50,025 nucleotides of DNA from an uncultured Amaricoccus sp. (GTDB lineage Bacteria > Pseudomonadota > Alphaproteobacteria > Rhodobacterales > Rhodobacteraceae), in assembly GCF_937891315.1 (NCBI RefSeq), contig NZ_CALAGI010000169.1:1-50025 (forward strand), given 5' to 3'. This document shows, one piece after another, positions 32,542-41,149 of the stretch. The position numbers and the translations under genes were made by a program. A model generated the notes under the pieces. The model was not told the origin of the DNA, ran no database searches, and worked only from the letters and a program-made list of their open reading frames with translations. The stretch's first letter is position 1; every line of letters begins with the position of its first letter.

Positions 32542-33647
32542 GGCTTGAACGCCTCCAGAAGCGCTTCCTCGCACTGGACATCCTCGGCCGCCTTGCGCCG
32601 CGCGCGGCGCGGATCGCCGGACGTGGCGGCCGCGTGCTCGTCGAAGAAGGTGCGCATCACGGTCTCGACCCCGGCCGGGCTGACCGACCGCAGGTTACCC
32701 TCGAAGAAGAAACCGCGCGACGGATGCGCCGCGATGATTTCGTAGGACGGGAAATAATCGAGATCCTCGAACTCGGCGTAGAGCTGGCCCGCCACCGCGC
32801 GCAGCACCGATTTCGAATACATCGTCGCCACCAGCACATGCTGATCGGCGGCGGTCGCGGTCAGTGGTACCGGCGAGACGGTAATCAGGTGGCGCACACC
32901 GGGATTGAACTTCGCGAGCTCGGCATGAAAGGTCCGATAGTCCGCGATGATTTCCTCGTAGTTGAAGTTCTTGAAGGCATGGATCGAGGAATCGAAGGTG
33001 CCGGCGATGGTGCCCGGACAAGTCGGCAGGGTGCGCCCCGCCTTGGTATCGACCCATGCCTCGGTCAGGCCCATGGTGAAGACGAAGACGCGGGTCTGCC
33101 GGAAGACCTGGCGCACCCGCGCGAGATGCGCCGCGCGATGCACGACCACCTCCCGGCGCGTGGCAAGGCCGTTCGGCTCGACCCCGGGCCGCAGCGCGTC
33201 GTAATAGCGCCCGTCCTTCTCCCAGACCAGCACCGGCCAGGGCTTCTCCGCCGTCGCCTCACGGAGGAGTTCGAGCAACTGGCGCACGGTGTAGATATTG
33301 GCATAGCGCGCGGAATAGACGCCGTAGCCAAAGGCCTTGGCGAGCTCCGGATCCTTGGACGCCGGCGCCCGCTCCTTGTCGAGAACGCGAAAGCCGCGGG
33401 CGCGGAAATTGGCGGCGATATGCTGGGCAAAGCAACTGCCCGCGGTCGCGATCCAGTCGTCCTGCGTGATCTCGAACCGCTTCCTATAGAGGCCGTGCAT
33501 GATCAGCGGATTGGTCTCCGCGACGCCGGTGCGCCAGAACTTGGTATCGTCGAGACTGGCGTAGGGAGAGGTGTCCGGCTTCTTCCGCGCCCCTCCGACC
33601 TGGCCGTTGGCGATCTTGTCGAAGGAAGGCATCAAGTTACCGTCCAT
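32538..33647 (-). CDS. GSCFA domain protein
   Basis: A 369-residue protein of the GSCFA family, named for its conserved motif, here ATAGSCFAQHIAANFRARGF (about residues 65-84). Further family strings are FTMGLTEAWVD and, near the C-terminus, YFPSYEIIAAHPSRGFFFEG. GSCFA proteins have an SGNH-like fold and often occur near polysaccharide genes, but their reaction is poorly known. ATG 33647 is preferred over GTG 33653, because the AAAGGG purine tract fits its spacing. It is the first gene of the pair and diverges from fabI across 166 bases. Confidence 0.85.
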   Translation of the reverse strand: MDGNLMPSFDKIANGQVGGARKKPDTSPYASLDDTKFWRTGVAETNPLIMHGLYRKRFEITQDDWIATAGSCFAQHIAANFRARGFRVLDKERAPASKDPELAKAFGYGVYSARYANIYTVRQLLELLREATAEKPWPVLVWEKDGRYYDALRPGVEPNGLATRREVVVHRAAHLARVRQVFRQTRVFVFTMGLTEAWVDTKAGRTLPTCPGTIAGTFDSSIHAFKNFNYEEIIADYRTFHAELAKFNPGVRHLITVSPVPLTATAADQHVLVATMYSKSVLRAVAGQLYAEFEDLDYFPSYEIIAAHPSRGFFFEGNLRSVSPAGVETVMRTFFDEHAAATSGDPRRARRKAAEDVQCEEALLEAFKP

Positions 33648-33813
33648 TGGCACCCTTTCCCGCGGTCACGATATTGTATCCCGATTGTCATCGCGGGTGT
33701 TTGTTGTCAACGCCGATGCCGCGCGGGCGCCCGGCCGGGGGCGATCGCCCGACTTGAAGGGCACGATGCCTTCCCCTAAACCGGCTCACGCGGAAATAGC
33801 TTGGGGGCGTGGC

Positions 33814-34641
33814 ATGGCAACCGGACTGATGAGCGGAAAGCGCGGGCTCGTCATGGGCCTTGCAAACGACAAATCCATCGCCTGGGGCATCGCACAGGCC
33901 TGCCACGAGCAGGGCGCCGCGCTCGCCTTCACCTACCAGGGCGAGGCGCTCGGCAAGCGTGTAGCGCCGCTCGCCGCGCAACTCGACTCCGACATCGTGC
34001 TGCCCTGTGACGTCACCGACGAAGCCTCGCTCGACGCGGTTTTCGCCGATCTCGCCGCCCGCTGGGGCCGCCTCGATTTCGTCGTTCATGCCATCGGCTT
34101 CTCCGACAAGAACGAGCTGCGCGGCCGCTATGTCGAGATGACCACGGCCGCCAACTTCACCCAGACCATGCTGATCTCGGTCTATTCCTTCACCGCCGTC
34201 GTGCAGCGGGCCGAGAAGCTGATGACCGATGGCGGCTCCTGCCTTACCCTCACCTACTATGGCGCCGAAAAGGTGATGCCGCACTACAACGTCATGGGGG
34301 TCGCCAAGGCCGGGCTCGAGGCATCGGTCAAGTACATGGCGATGGATCTCGGTCCGCGGAACATCCGGGTGAACGCGCTCTCGGCCGGTCCGATCAAGAC
34401 CCTCGCCGCCTCGGGCATCGGCGACTTCCGCTACATCATGAAATGGAACGAGCTGAACTCGCCGCTGCGCCGCAACGTCACCCAGACCGATGTCGGCAAA
34501 TCGGCGATGTTCCTGCTGTCGGACCTGTCCTCGGGCGTCACCGGCGAGAACCTGCACGTGGACGCGGGCTATCACGTCGTCGGCATGAAGGCCGAGGACG
34601 CGCCCGACATCGACGTCGTCTCCGGACGCAAGGAGGCCTGA
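33814..34641 (+). CDS. fabI: Enoyl-[acyl-carrier-protein] reductase FabI
   Basis: A 275-residue NADH-dependent enoyl-ACP reductase that finishes each fatty-acid elongation cycle. GLVMGLANDKSIAWGIAQAC is the cofactor-binding start, VVHAIGFSDKNELRGRYVEM follows, and the catalytic Tyr-x6-Lys is in PHYNVMGVAKAGLEASVKYM. LSAGPIKTLAASGIGDFRYI is typical of FabI. This is the triclosan-sensitive enzyme type. The ATG at 33814 gives the expected start; the open frame upstream is not conserved. gpt starts two bases after the stop. Confidence 0.95.
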   Translation: MATGLMSGKRGLVMGLANDKSIAWGIAQACHEQGAALAFTYQGEALGKRVAPLAAQLDSDIVLPCDVTDEASLDAVFADLAARWGRLDFVVHAIGFSDKNELRGRYVEMTTAANFTQTMLISVYSFTAVVQRAEKLMTDGGSCLTLTYYGAEKVMPHYNVMGVAKAGLEASVKYMAMDLGPRNIRVNALSAGPIKTLAASGIGDFRYIMKWNELNSPLRRNVTQTDVGKSAMFLLSDLSSGVTGENLHVDAGYHVVGMKAEDAPDIDVVSGRKEA

Positions 34642-34642
34642 G

Positions 34643-35143
34643 ATGCCCGACCGCCTGCCGCACGAGAAGGGCTTCCACGTCAGCTGGGACCAGATCCACC
34701 GCGACGCGCGGGCGCTGGCCTGGCGTCTCGACAACCGGGGCCCCGACAACGGCGCCTGGCGCGCGGTGGTCGCCATCACCCGCGGCGGCATGGCGCCGGC
34801 GATGATCGTCGCCCGCGAGCTCGACATCCGCGTCGTCGATACGATCAGCGTCAAGTCCTACAACTGGCAGGATCAGGCCGAGCCCAAGGTGATCAAGGCG
34901 CCCGACGCCCCGCTGATGGGCGACGGCACCGGCATCCTCGTCATCGACGACCTCGTCGATACCGGCAAGACGCTGGAACTGGTGCGCAGGCTCTATCCAC
35001 AAGCGCATTTCGCGACCGTCTATGCCAAGCCGCATGGCCGCGCCATGGTCGATACCTATATCACCGAGGTCAGCCAGGACACCTGGATCTTCTTTCCCTG
35101 GGACATGGCGCTGCAGTATGTCGAGCCGTTCCGGGGCAAGTAG
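34643..35143 (+). CDS. gpt: Xanthine-guanine phosphoribosyltransferase
   Basis: A 166-residue Gpt-type enzyme that salvages xanthine, guanine and hypoxanthine with PRPP. The PRPP motif is ILVIDDLVDTGKTLELV (about residues 98-114), preceded by VVAITRGGMAPAMIVARELD. The C-terminus IFFPWDMALQYVEPFRGK binds the purine. It follows fabI by two bases, so they are probably cotranscribed. Together with ade and amn elsewhere in the window it completes purine base salvage to IMP/GMP/XMP. Confidence 0.94.
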   Translation: MPDRLPHEKGFHVSWDQIHRDARALAWRLDNRGPDNGAWRAVVAITRGGMAPAMIVARELDIRVVDTISVKSYNWQDQAEPKVIKAPDAPLMGDGTGILVIDDLVDTGKTLELVRRLYPQAHFATVYAKPHGRAMVDTYITEVSQDTWIFFPWDMALQYVEPFRGK

Positions 35144-35150
35144 GACCGCC

Positions 35151-35639
35151 ATGCCTCCGGCACCCCGCGCGACCTCGAACCTGCTGCACGAGAGCTTCCA
35201 GGCGGGCATCCTGGTCAAGGGCGTCTTCGCGCTGGTCGAAGCCCTCGGCGGCGTCCTGCTCTGGCTGTTCGGCGACCGCGCCGTCACCCTTGTCCAGCGG
35301 CTGACCTTCCACGAGTTGACCGAACATCCCGGCGACCGCGTCGCCTCCGGCCTCTCGCGCCTCGCCGCTGCCTATTCGCTCAGCAGCCAGGAATTCTACG
35401 CGCTCTACCTGCTCGGCCACGGCCTCCTGAAGCTCATCCTCGTCGCCGGCCTCTGGCACGAAGCGCGCTGGGCCTTCCCCGTCTCGATCGTCGCCATTCT
35501 CGGTTTCATCGCCTATCAGCTGCACCGCTACGCCCACACCGGGTCCATTGGCCTGCTCCTGCTGACGGCGGTGGATATTGTCGTGCTGATCCTGATCTGG
35601 CAGGAGTATCGCGCGCGGCGCCGCGCCGGATTGGCCTAG
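35151..35639 (+). CDS. DUF2127 family membrane protein
   Basis: A 162-residue protein with four hydrophobic segments (about residues 20-42, 85-105, 108-127 and 132-150). LHESFQAGILVKGVFALVEA near the start and YALYLLGHGLLKLILVAGLW in the middle match the DUF2127 family, whose function is unknown. The ATG at 35151 lies 7 bases after gpt, so fabI-gpt-DUF2127 look like one transcript. It converges with a leftward lipoprotein gene. Confidence 0.88.
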   Translation: MPPAPRATSNLLHESFQAGILVKGVFALVEALGGVLLWLFGDRAVTLVQRLTFHELTEHPGDRVASGLSRLAAAYSLSSQEFYALYLLGHGLLKLILVAGLWHEARWAFPVSIVAILGFIAYQLHRYAHTGSIGLLLLTAVDIVVLILIWQEYRARRRAGLA

Positions 35640-35754
35640 CGCCGAACTGGCCAGAGCAATATCCAGGCCAGACGGGATCGTCCGGTGGTCAGAACACTGC
35701 GGCAAATCAACATGCCGGAGCGGACGGCCCGGTTCCGCCGGAACGGCCCTCGCT

Positions 35755-36210
35755 CTAGCGGCGGTCGGGACAGACGACCGGCGCCTCGGCGGCGCGATAT
35801 TCGCGCCCCGCGTTCAGTCCGTCGGGGTCGATCACCAGCGCCATCTCCCGCCGCTCGATCACCGCCACGTCGGCGCGGATCGACTTGCCGTCCTCCTCCC
35901 AGACCAGGGTGCCCTCGTCGATCCAGCGCCACGGCGCGAGGCGATAGACCTCGCCGCAGCTGGTCATGACCAGAGTCCCGTCCGACAGAAAGATCCGCAG
36001 ATCGCCGGCCGGCGCGTCCGCGCCCTGATCGAGCCAGACGCGATTCTCGAACAAGGCCTCGCGACCCTCGTTGCCCCAGCCCGCCCCCGGCAGGTCCACG
36101 CTCGGCACCTTCACGCCGCAGCCGGCGAGCACGAGACATCCGAGCCCCATCCCGACCAGCCGTCCCGGACTGGCCGGCGCCTCTCGGGCGGATGCTCCTT
36201 CGTCCCGCAT
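35755..36210 (-). CDS. Predicted outer-membrane lipoprotein
   Basis: A 151-residue protein with a lipobox: the hydrophobic stretch MGLGCLVLAGC ends in L-A-G-C, so the Cys is the likely lipid-modified residue. Four further Cys-poor segments include VWLDQGADAPAGDLRIFLSD and WIDEGTLVWEEDGKSIRADV, a compact beta-rich domain by eye. The ATG at 36210 leaves a basic N-region; the Met just before GLGCLVLAGC is also possible. No family is recognised. Confidence 0.75.
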   Translation of the reverse strand: MRDEGASAREAPASPGRLVGMGLGCLVLAGCGVKVPSVDLPGAGWGNEGREALFENRVWLDQGADAPAGDLRIFLSDGTLVMTSCGEVYRLAPWRWIDEGTLVWEEDGKSIRADVAVIERREMALVIDPDGLNAGREYRAAEAPVVCPDRR

Positions 36211-36344
36211 CTCGGCCGATCCTCCCCCGGGCGCCCACGCTCCGCGGCGCGTTGCTACCCGGATCATCGACGCCCGGGGCCGCTTGTTCAAGCCCTCCGC
36301 CCCACGCGGCGCGAGATCACCTACCGGCATGAAGGAAAGGTCCC

Positions 36345-36569
36345 CTATTTCGTCCCTCCGCCGCGCCGATCGATCCCGGTGAAGCCGGCGAACATCCGCC
36401 GTTCGAACCGTGCCTCGGCCTCCTCCATGCCGAGACGTCGCGCAGAATTGTCAGCCATCGCCTGAAACTGGGCCGGGATCGCCGCGCGCGGCCCCAACCG
36501 CCGGTAGCGCGGCGCCGCGAGCAGGGTATCGAGCTTTCGCCCCGACATGGTATGGAGGCCTGACCCCAT
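36345..36569 (-). CDS. Small basic hypothetical protein
   Basis: A 74-residue Arg-rich ORF starting MGSGLHTMSGRKLDTLLAAP behind GGAAAGGACTGATCGG, a fair ribosome site. The middle AQFQAMADNSARRLGMEEAE looks helical. It lies upstream of the lipoprotein gene on the same strand, about 135 bases away. Unrecognised; may be a real short gene. Confidence 0.45.
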   Translation of the reverse strand: MGSGLHTMSGRKLDTLLAAPRYRRLGPRAAIPAQFQAMADNSARRLGMEEAEARFERRMFAGFTGIDRRGGGTK

Positions 36570-37127
36570 CCGATCAGTCCTTTCCAGGAGCGACCGCCGC
36601 TGCCAGATACGCGAGAAATCCCTGTTCGAATCCGACCCTCACCTAAATCATCAACAAAAAATACACGAGCAACGGATCATCGCCTTGGAAACATACGAAA
36701 CCCGTACCAGACGGCAGTATACGTGAGGATCGGCACGCGGTCTATTCTATCGCTTCGCGCCGGAGTTCCGCTCCCTCCAGGGAAAGTGCAAGCTCCGGCG
36801 TTCGCGCGGAAGCGCGGTAGTCCACCGGACCTCGTAGCGCGACCGCGCGCCGGCGATCCAGAGCGCGACGCCAGGCGACGCCGCGCCGCCGAGCACCCGA
36901 ACACGGCGACCAGCGCCAGACCCGGCTCCCGTCGCCGCGAGCCGGACGAGCAACCCGACCCCGCGGTAGCGAGAGGGTCGGGGCGACCACGCCGGCCCCT
37001 CTTGTCCACGGACCTTCGCAGGCGACGGGATCGGGATGGTGATCTTCCGCGTTCAGACTGCTGTCAGCATTCCGTCGTGAAAGCGACCGTTGGCTCTGGG
37101 CCGGCGGATCAACCTGAAAACGCTGGA
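36570..37127. other. Gap before the LAB_N gene
   Basis: About 560 bases with no convincing gene. It includes an AT-rich stretch (about 36645-36725) unlike the surrounding GC content, a likely promoter zone for the rightward LAB_N operon. Open frames on both strands (for example 36747-36953 leftward) are Arg-rich and not recognised. Confidence 0.45.
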
Positions 37128-37400
37128 ATGCCGCAAGTCTCTTTCTGGATCGCCGTCGGACTGCTCGGCCAACTCCTCTTCACCTCCCGCTTTCTGGTCC
37201 AGTGGATCGCCAGCGAGCGGTCGGGGCGCAGCACGGTGCCCGACGTTTTCTGGTGGCTCAGCCTGGCGGGCGGCGCGACCTTGCTCGCCTATGCGATCTG
37301 GCGACGCGATGTCGTCTTCATCTTCGGCCAGAGCGTCGGCCTCGTCGTCTATCTTCGCAACCTCACGCTGATCCGGCGCGCCAGGGAGGAGGCGGCATGA
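37128..37400 (+). CDS. Lipid A biosynthesis N-terminal domain (LAB_N) protein
   Basis: A 90-residue membrane protein with three hydrophobic segments. FWIAVGLLGQLLFTSRFLVQ and WIASERSGRSTVPDVFWWLS, then FIFGQSVGLVVYLRNLTLI, are typical of the LAB_N domain, a stand-alone small protein often beside glycosyltransferases that act on undecaprenyl-phosphate-linked or lipid A sugars. The ATG at 37128 gives the usual size; the open frame further upstream is not protein-like. Its stop overlaps the next gene (ATGA). Confidence 0.87.
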   Translation: MPQVSFWIAVGLLGQLLFTSRFLVQWIASERSGRSTVPDVFWWLSLAGGATLLAYAIWRRDVVFIFGQSVGLVVYLRNLTLIRRAREEAA

Positions 37401-38965
37401 CAGGCGGCCACGCCCCGCGCGACCAGACCTGGCCGGCGATGGCGGCCTTCGCCCTGGTCGCCGTCCTGGGCGTCCTGACGCGGCCGCTACTGCCGGTCGA
37501 CGAGACCCGCTATCTCGCGGTCGCCTGGGAGATGCGGCTCGGCGGCGACTGGATCGTGCCACATCTGAACGGCGCGCCCTATTCGCACAAGCCGCCGCTG
37601 CTGTTCTGGCTGATCAACCTTGTCTGGGCCGGGACCGGCGTCTCCGCCACCGCCGCGCGGCTGGTCGGGCCGGCCTTCGGCGTGGCTGCGATCTGGGCCA
37701 CGAGCCGCCTCGCGCGCCGCCTCTGGCCGGAGGACGCCGGGATCGGCGGCCGCGCGGCCATGGTGCTGGCGGGCTTCGGCGCCTTCGCGCTCTTCGCCGG
37801 ACTGACGATGTTCGACGCGATGCTGACCGTGGCGGTCATCGGCGGCGTCTTCTCGATCTGGACCGCGGGCCGGGCCTGGCGCGGCTGGGTCGCCCTCGGG
37901 GTGGCGCTGGCCCTGGGCGCGCTGGCCAAGGGTCCGGTCATCCTGATCCATCTCGCGCCGCTCGCGCTGAGCGCGCCGCTCTGGGCCGGGGTTGCCTGGC
38001 GCCGGACGTTGCTCGGCTTCGCCTTGGCGCTCGGCGTCGGTCTCGGGCTGGTGGCGCTCTGGCTCGTGCCCGCCGTGATCACCGGCGGCGCCGAATATCG
38101 CGACGCCGTGCTCTGGACCCAGAGCGCGGGACGGATGACCGAGTCCTTCGCCCATGCCCGGCCCTGGTGGTTCTTCCTGGCGCTGGCGCCGGCCGTGCTC
38201 TGGCCCTTCGCCTGGTCACCGTCGCTCTGGCGGCGGATCGCGGCCCTGAACCCGCGGGGCGAGCCGGGCCTGCGGTTGGCGACGATCTGGGTCGGATCCG
38301 CGCTCGCGCTCTTCAGCCTGATGAGCGGCAAGCAGATCCACTACCTGCTGCCCGCCCTGCCCGCCGTCGCCCTGATCTTCGCCCGGGCGATGCGCGGCGC
38401 GCCCATTGGCGCCTGGCCGGCGGCGCTGCCGCCCGGGATCATCGGAATCGCGTGTTTCGCCATCGCCCTCGGGTTCGTCCCCAAGGATCTCGCCCTCGTC
38501 CCGCGATCAAGCGCCCACATGGCGGCGATCGGCCTCGGCTGCCTCGGCCTCGCCGCGCTCGCCTTCCGGCTTCGCGGGACGCGGATCGCCTGGCTCGGCC
38601 TCTCGCTCGTCGCGCTGGCCAACCTCGTCTTCGCGCCAGGCGCGCCCGGGAGGGTCTATGACGCGTCCACCATCGCCGCGCTGATCGCCCCGTCCGACGC
38701 GGCCGGCATCGGGGTGCTTGGCAATGACTACAACGGCGAGTTCACCTTCGCCGCGCGGCTGCGCAACCCGGTGGCCCTCCTGTCGCCAGGCGAGGCGGCG
38801 GATTGGCTGGCCGCCGATCCGGACCGGGCGCTGGTGGCGCGGCTCGACCGCGACCACCCCTCCGGCGAACCTCGCGCGACCGTGATCTATCGCGCCCACG
38901 CCTACGGCGTCTGGGGCGGACCGGACAACGCGCCGAAAGGGGCGAAGGATGTCGCGCTCGACTGA
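37397..38965 (+). CDS. GT39/ArnT-like membrane glycosyltransferase
   Basis: A 522-residue polytopic glycosyltransferase of the PMT/ArnT superfamily, which transfers sugars from a lipid carrier to lipid A or protein in the periplasm. The first periplasmic loop LPVDETRYLAVAWEMRLGGD has the conserved Asp-Glu pair, and APYSHKPPLLFWLINL is the family KPPL motif. About eleven transmembrane segments precede a short periplasmic C-terminal domain. It overlaps the LAB_N gene (ATGA). With LAB_N and the downstream two-component system this suggests envelope lipid glycosylation, as in ArnT; the donor sugar is unknown. Confidence 0.9.
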   Translation: MTGGHAPRDQTWPAMAAFALVAVLGVLTRPLLPVDETRYLAVAWEMRLGGDWIVPHLNGAPYSHKPPLLFWLINLVWAGTGVSATAARLVGPAFGVAAIWATSRLARRLWPEDAGIGGRAAMVLAGFGAFALFAGLTMFDAMLTVAVIGGVFSIWTAGRAWRGWVALGVALALGALAKGPVILIHLAPLALSAPLWAGVAWRRTLLGFALALGVGLGLVALWLVPAVITGGAEYRDAVLWTQSAGRMTESFAHARPWWFFLALAPAVLWPFAWSPSLWRRIAALNPRGEPGLRLATIWVGSALALFSLMSGKQIHYLLPALPAVALIFARAMRGAPIGAWPAALPPGIIGIACFAIALGFVPKDLALVPRSSAHMAAIGLGCLGLAALAFRLRGTRIAWLGLSLVALANLVFAPGAPGRVYDASTIAALIAPSDAAGIGVLGNDYNGEFTFAARLRNPVALLSPGEAADWLAADPDRALVARLDRDHPSGEPRATVIYRAHAYGVWGGPDNAPKGAKDVALD

Positions 38966-39070
38966 ACCGCCCCGGATTGAACGGCCATTGATCCGGTGTC
39001 GCGGCCGCCAGCGCTTTGTCCTTGCTTGTCGCAAGCCCGGAAACCACCCTGACGCCCTGGAGGCGAAAAG

Positions 39071-39730
39071 GTGCGCATACTTCTGGTCGAGGATGATCGC
39101 GGGCTCGGCGCCGCGCTGCGCGACCAGATCATGGCCGAGGGGCACATCGTCGACTGGGTCGAGATCCTCGCCGACGCTCGCGCCTGCGTCGAGACGGTGG
39201 CCTATGATCTCGTGCTGCTCGACCTCGTCCTGCCTGACGGAAGCGGCATCGACTTCCTGCGCCATCTGCGGGCCGAGGATCGCAGCGTGCCGCTCATCAT
39301 CCTGACCGCGCGCGACCGGATCACCGACCGGATCGGTGGGCTGAACGCCGGCGCGGACGACTATCTGGTGAAGCCCTTCGACCTCGCGGAGTTGTCGGCG
39401 CGGATCGGCTCCGTATCACGGCGCTACGCGCGCAATCCGAATCCGCGGATCGCGTTCGGCCCCTTCGTCGTCGATCTCGTGGCGCGGTCGATCGCAGGGC
39501 CGGCGGGGCCGGTGGACCTCAGCCAGCGCGAATGGGTGATCTTCGAAACGCTGCTGCGAAGCCCGCGCGCGATCGTCACCAGATCGCGGCTGGAGGACCG
39601 GCTCTATTCCTTCGACGCCGAAGTCGAGAGCAACACGATCGAGGTCTATGTCAGTCGGCTGCGACGCAAACTCGGCCGCGACAGCGTCGAGACGGTGCGG
39701 GGTCTCGGTTACAGGCTGGGGCGACCGTGA
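39071..39730 (+). CDS. OmpR/QseB-type response regulator
   Basis: A 219-residue two-domain regulator. The receiver (residues 1-112) has acidic residues E7-D8-D9, the phosphorylated Asp at 51 (in YDLVLLDLVLPDG), Thr in LTARDR and Lys in LVKPFDLAE. The C-terminal winged helix (about residues 125-219) shows LSQREWVIFETLLRSPRAIV and SNTIEVYVSRLRRKLGRDSV. It starts with GTG at 39071 behind AGGCGAAAAG. Its stop overlaps the kinase start (GTGA). It resembles the PmrA/QseB subgroup, known regulators of lipid A modification in other bacteria. Confidence 0.94.
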   Translation: MRILLVEDDRGLGAALRDQIMAEGHIVDWVEILADARACVETVAYDLVLLDLVLPDGSGIDFLRHLRAEDRSVPLIILTARDRITDRIGGLNAGADDYLVKPFDLAELSARIGSVSRRYARNPNPRIAFGPFVVDLVARSIAGPAGPVDLSQREWVIFETLLRSPRAIVTRSRLEDRLYSFDAEVESNTIEVYVSRLRRKLGRDSVETVRGLGYRLGRP

Positions 39731-41031
39731 GCGGACCGCGCAGTCTGCGCCGCGATCTGGCTCTCGGTCTCGGCGCCGGCGTCGTGGCGCTGTGGCTCCT
39801 GGCCATGGCCGGCGCCTGGGCGGTGCTCCGCGATGAGGTGAATGAGGTTTACGACGCTGTGCTCGGGCAGGCGGCCGACCGGATCCTGCGGCTGCCGGGC
39901 GAGTCCATGACCGAGCCGGCGCCCGAGGTCACGCCCCGGCGCGGCGAGGACATGAGCTACATTCTGCGCCGGCCCGACGGCGCGATCCTGATGCGTTCCG
40001 CCGGCGCGGATGCGACGGTCTTCGGCGAAACGCCGCGAACCGGCTACCGCGAGAGCGCCGACTACCGCGTCTTCGGCCGGCGCGCCCCTGGCGACAACGT
40101 GCTCGAGGTCGCCGACCCGCTGGCGGAGCGGCGGGAAGCGACGCGGGAGGCGATGGTGAGCCTGCTGGTCCCTGCCCTCGCGTTGGCGCCGCTGATCTTC
40201 TTCGGCGTCGCCTGGTTCGTCGCCGCGCGCTTGCGGCCCGTCGGGCTGCTGGCGAAACAGGTGGCGCGGCGCGACTCCGCCGATCTGCGCCCGATCTCCG
40301 CGCCTGGACTTCAGCTCGAGCTGATCCCGATCCAGGACGCCGTGAACCGCCTGATGCGGCGGCTCGCCGACGCGATGGAGGTCGAGCGAACCTTCTCGGC
40401 CAACGCCGCCCATGAACTGCGCACCCCCATCGCGGCGGCGCTCGCCCGGACCCAGCGGCTGATCGCCCAGGCGCCGGAGGGCGCGCCGCGCCAAGGCGCG
40501 CGGGCGATCGAGGCGGAACTGAAGCGGATGGCGCGCCTGTCCGAGAAGCTGCTCGATCTCGCCCGGGCGGAAGCCGCGGGAGTGGCCGCCGGATCGGGGC
40601 AGGATCTGCGGCCCATCCTGTCGATGGTCGCGGAGGACTTCGGCGCGGCGGCCGGGCTGCGCGTGACGCTACCGCCGGTCCCGGTGGTCGCCTCCATCGA
40701 CCCGGACGCCTTCGCGATCCTGGCGCGCAACCTGATCGAGAACGCGATCCTTCACGGGACGCCTCCGATAGAGGTCGCGCTCGAGCCGGACAGCACGTTG
40801 CGGGTAACGAACGGTGGCCGGCCGTTGACGGCGGACAAGCTCGCGCTTCTGACACGCCGCTTCGAGCGGCTCGGCAGTCGCCGCGGAGGTTCGGGGCTCG
40901 GTCTCGCGATCGTCGAGGCGCTGGTCCGCAACGCCGGCGCGAATCTCGAATTCCGCTCGCCGGCGCCGGGCCGCGATGGAGGGCTCGCCGTCATCGTCGC
41001 CCTGCGGAACGCGGAACCCGAGGTTCCGTGA
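39727..41031 (+). CDS. Sensor histidine kinase (QseC/PmrB-like)
   Basis: A 434-residue membrane kinase. Two transmembrane segments (about residues 10-34 and 143-165) flank a periplasmic sensor of about 105 residues. The HAMP-like linker leads to the H-box FSANAAHELRTPIAAALART with His229. The N-box is NLIENAILHGTPPIEVALEP and the G-box SRRGGSGLGLAIVEAL. The GTG start overlaps the response regulator stop, so both are translated together. The sensor probably detects an envelope signal such as metal, pH or cationic peptide; the ligand is not known. Confidence 0.93.
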   Translation: MSGPRSLRRDLALGLGAGVVALWLLAMAGAWAVLRDEVNEVYDAVLGQAADRILRLPGESMTEPAPEVTPRRGEDMSYILRRPDGAILMRSAGADATVFGETPRTGYRESADYRVFGRRAPGDNVLEVADPLAERREATREAMVSLLVPALALAPLIFFGVAWFVAARLRPVGLLAKQVARRDSADLRPISAPGLQLELIPIQDAVNRLMRRLADAMEVERTFSANAAHELRTPIAAALARTQRLIAQAPEGAPRQGARAIEAELKRMARLSEKLLDLARAEAAGVAAGSGQDLRPILSMVAEDFGAAAGLRVTLPPVPVVASIDPDAFAILARNLIENAILHGTPPIEVALEPDSTLRVTNGGRPLTADKLALLTRRFERLGSRRGGSGLGLAIVEALVRNAGANLEFRSPAPGRDGGLAVIVALRNAEPEVP

Positions 41032-41149
41032 CGCCGGACCGGTCGTCCTCGGCTGATCTGTCCGGCCTTGCGATACCTGTCCCGCCGCCACATGCATTGC
41101 CCGCCGGAGCAAGCCGCCCGGTCGGCGCCCATGGGGATCGGCGGAATGA

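Noticed and set aside
36617..36644. tRNA-like T-loop string CCCTGTTCGAATCCGAC
   Set aside because: The flanking bases do not form a T-stem or an acceptor stem, and no anticodon arm lies upstream. It could be a relic, but no tRNA can be called.
39532..41031. 499-codon kinase frame starting inside the response regulator
   Set aside because: The first 65 codons overlap the regulator in another frame. The GTG at 39727 with its GTGA overlap is the normal kinase start.
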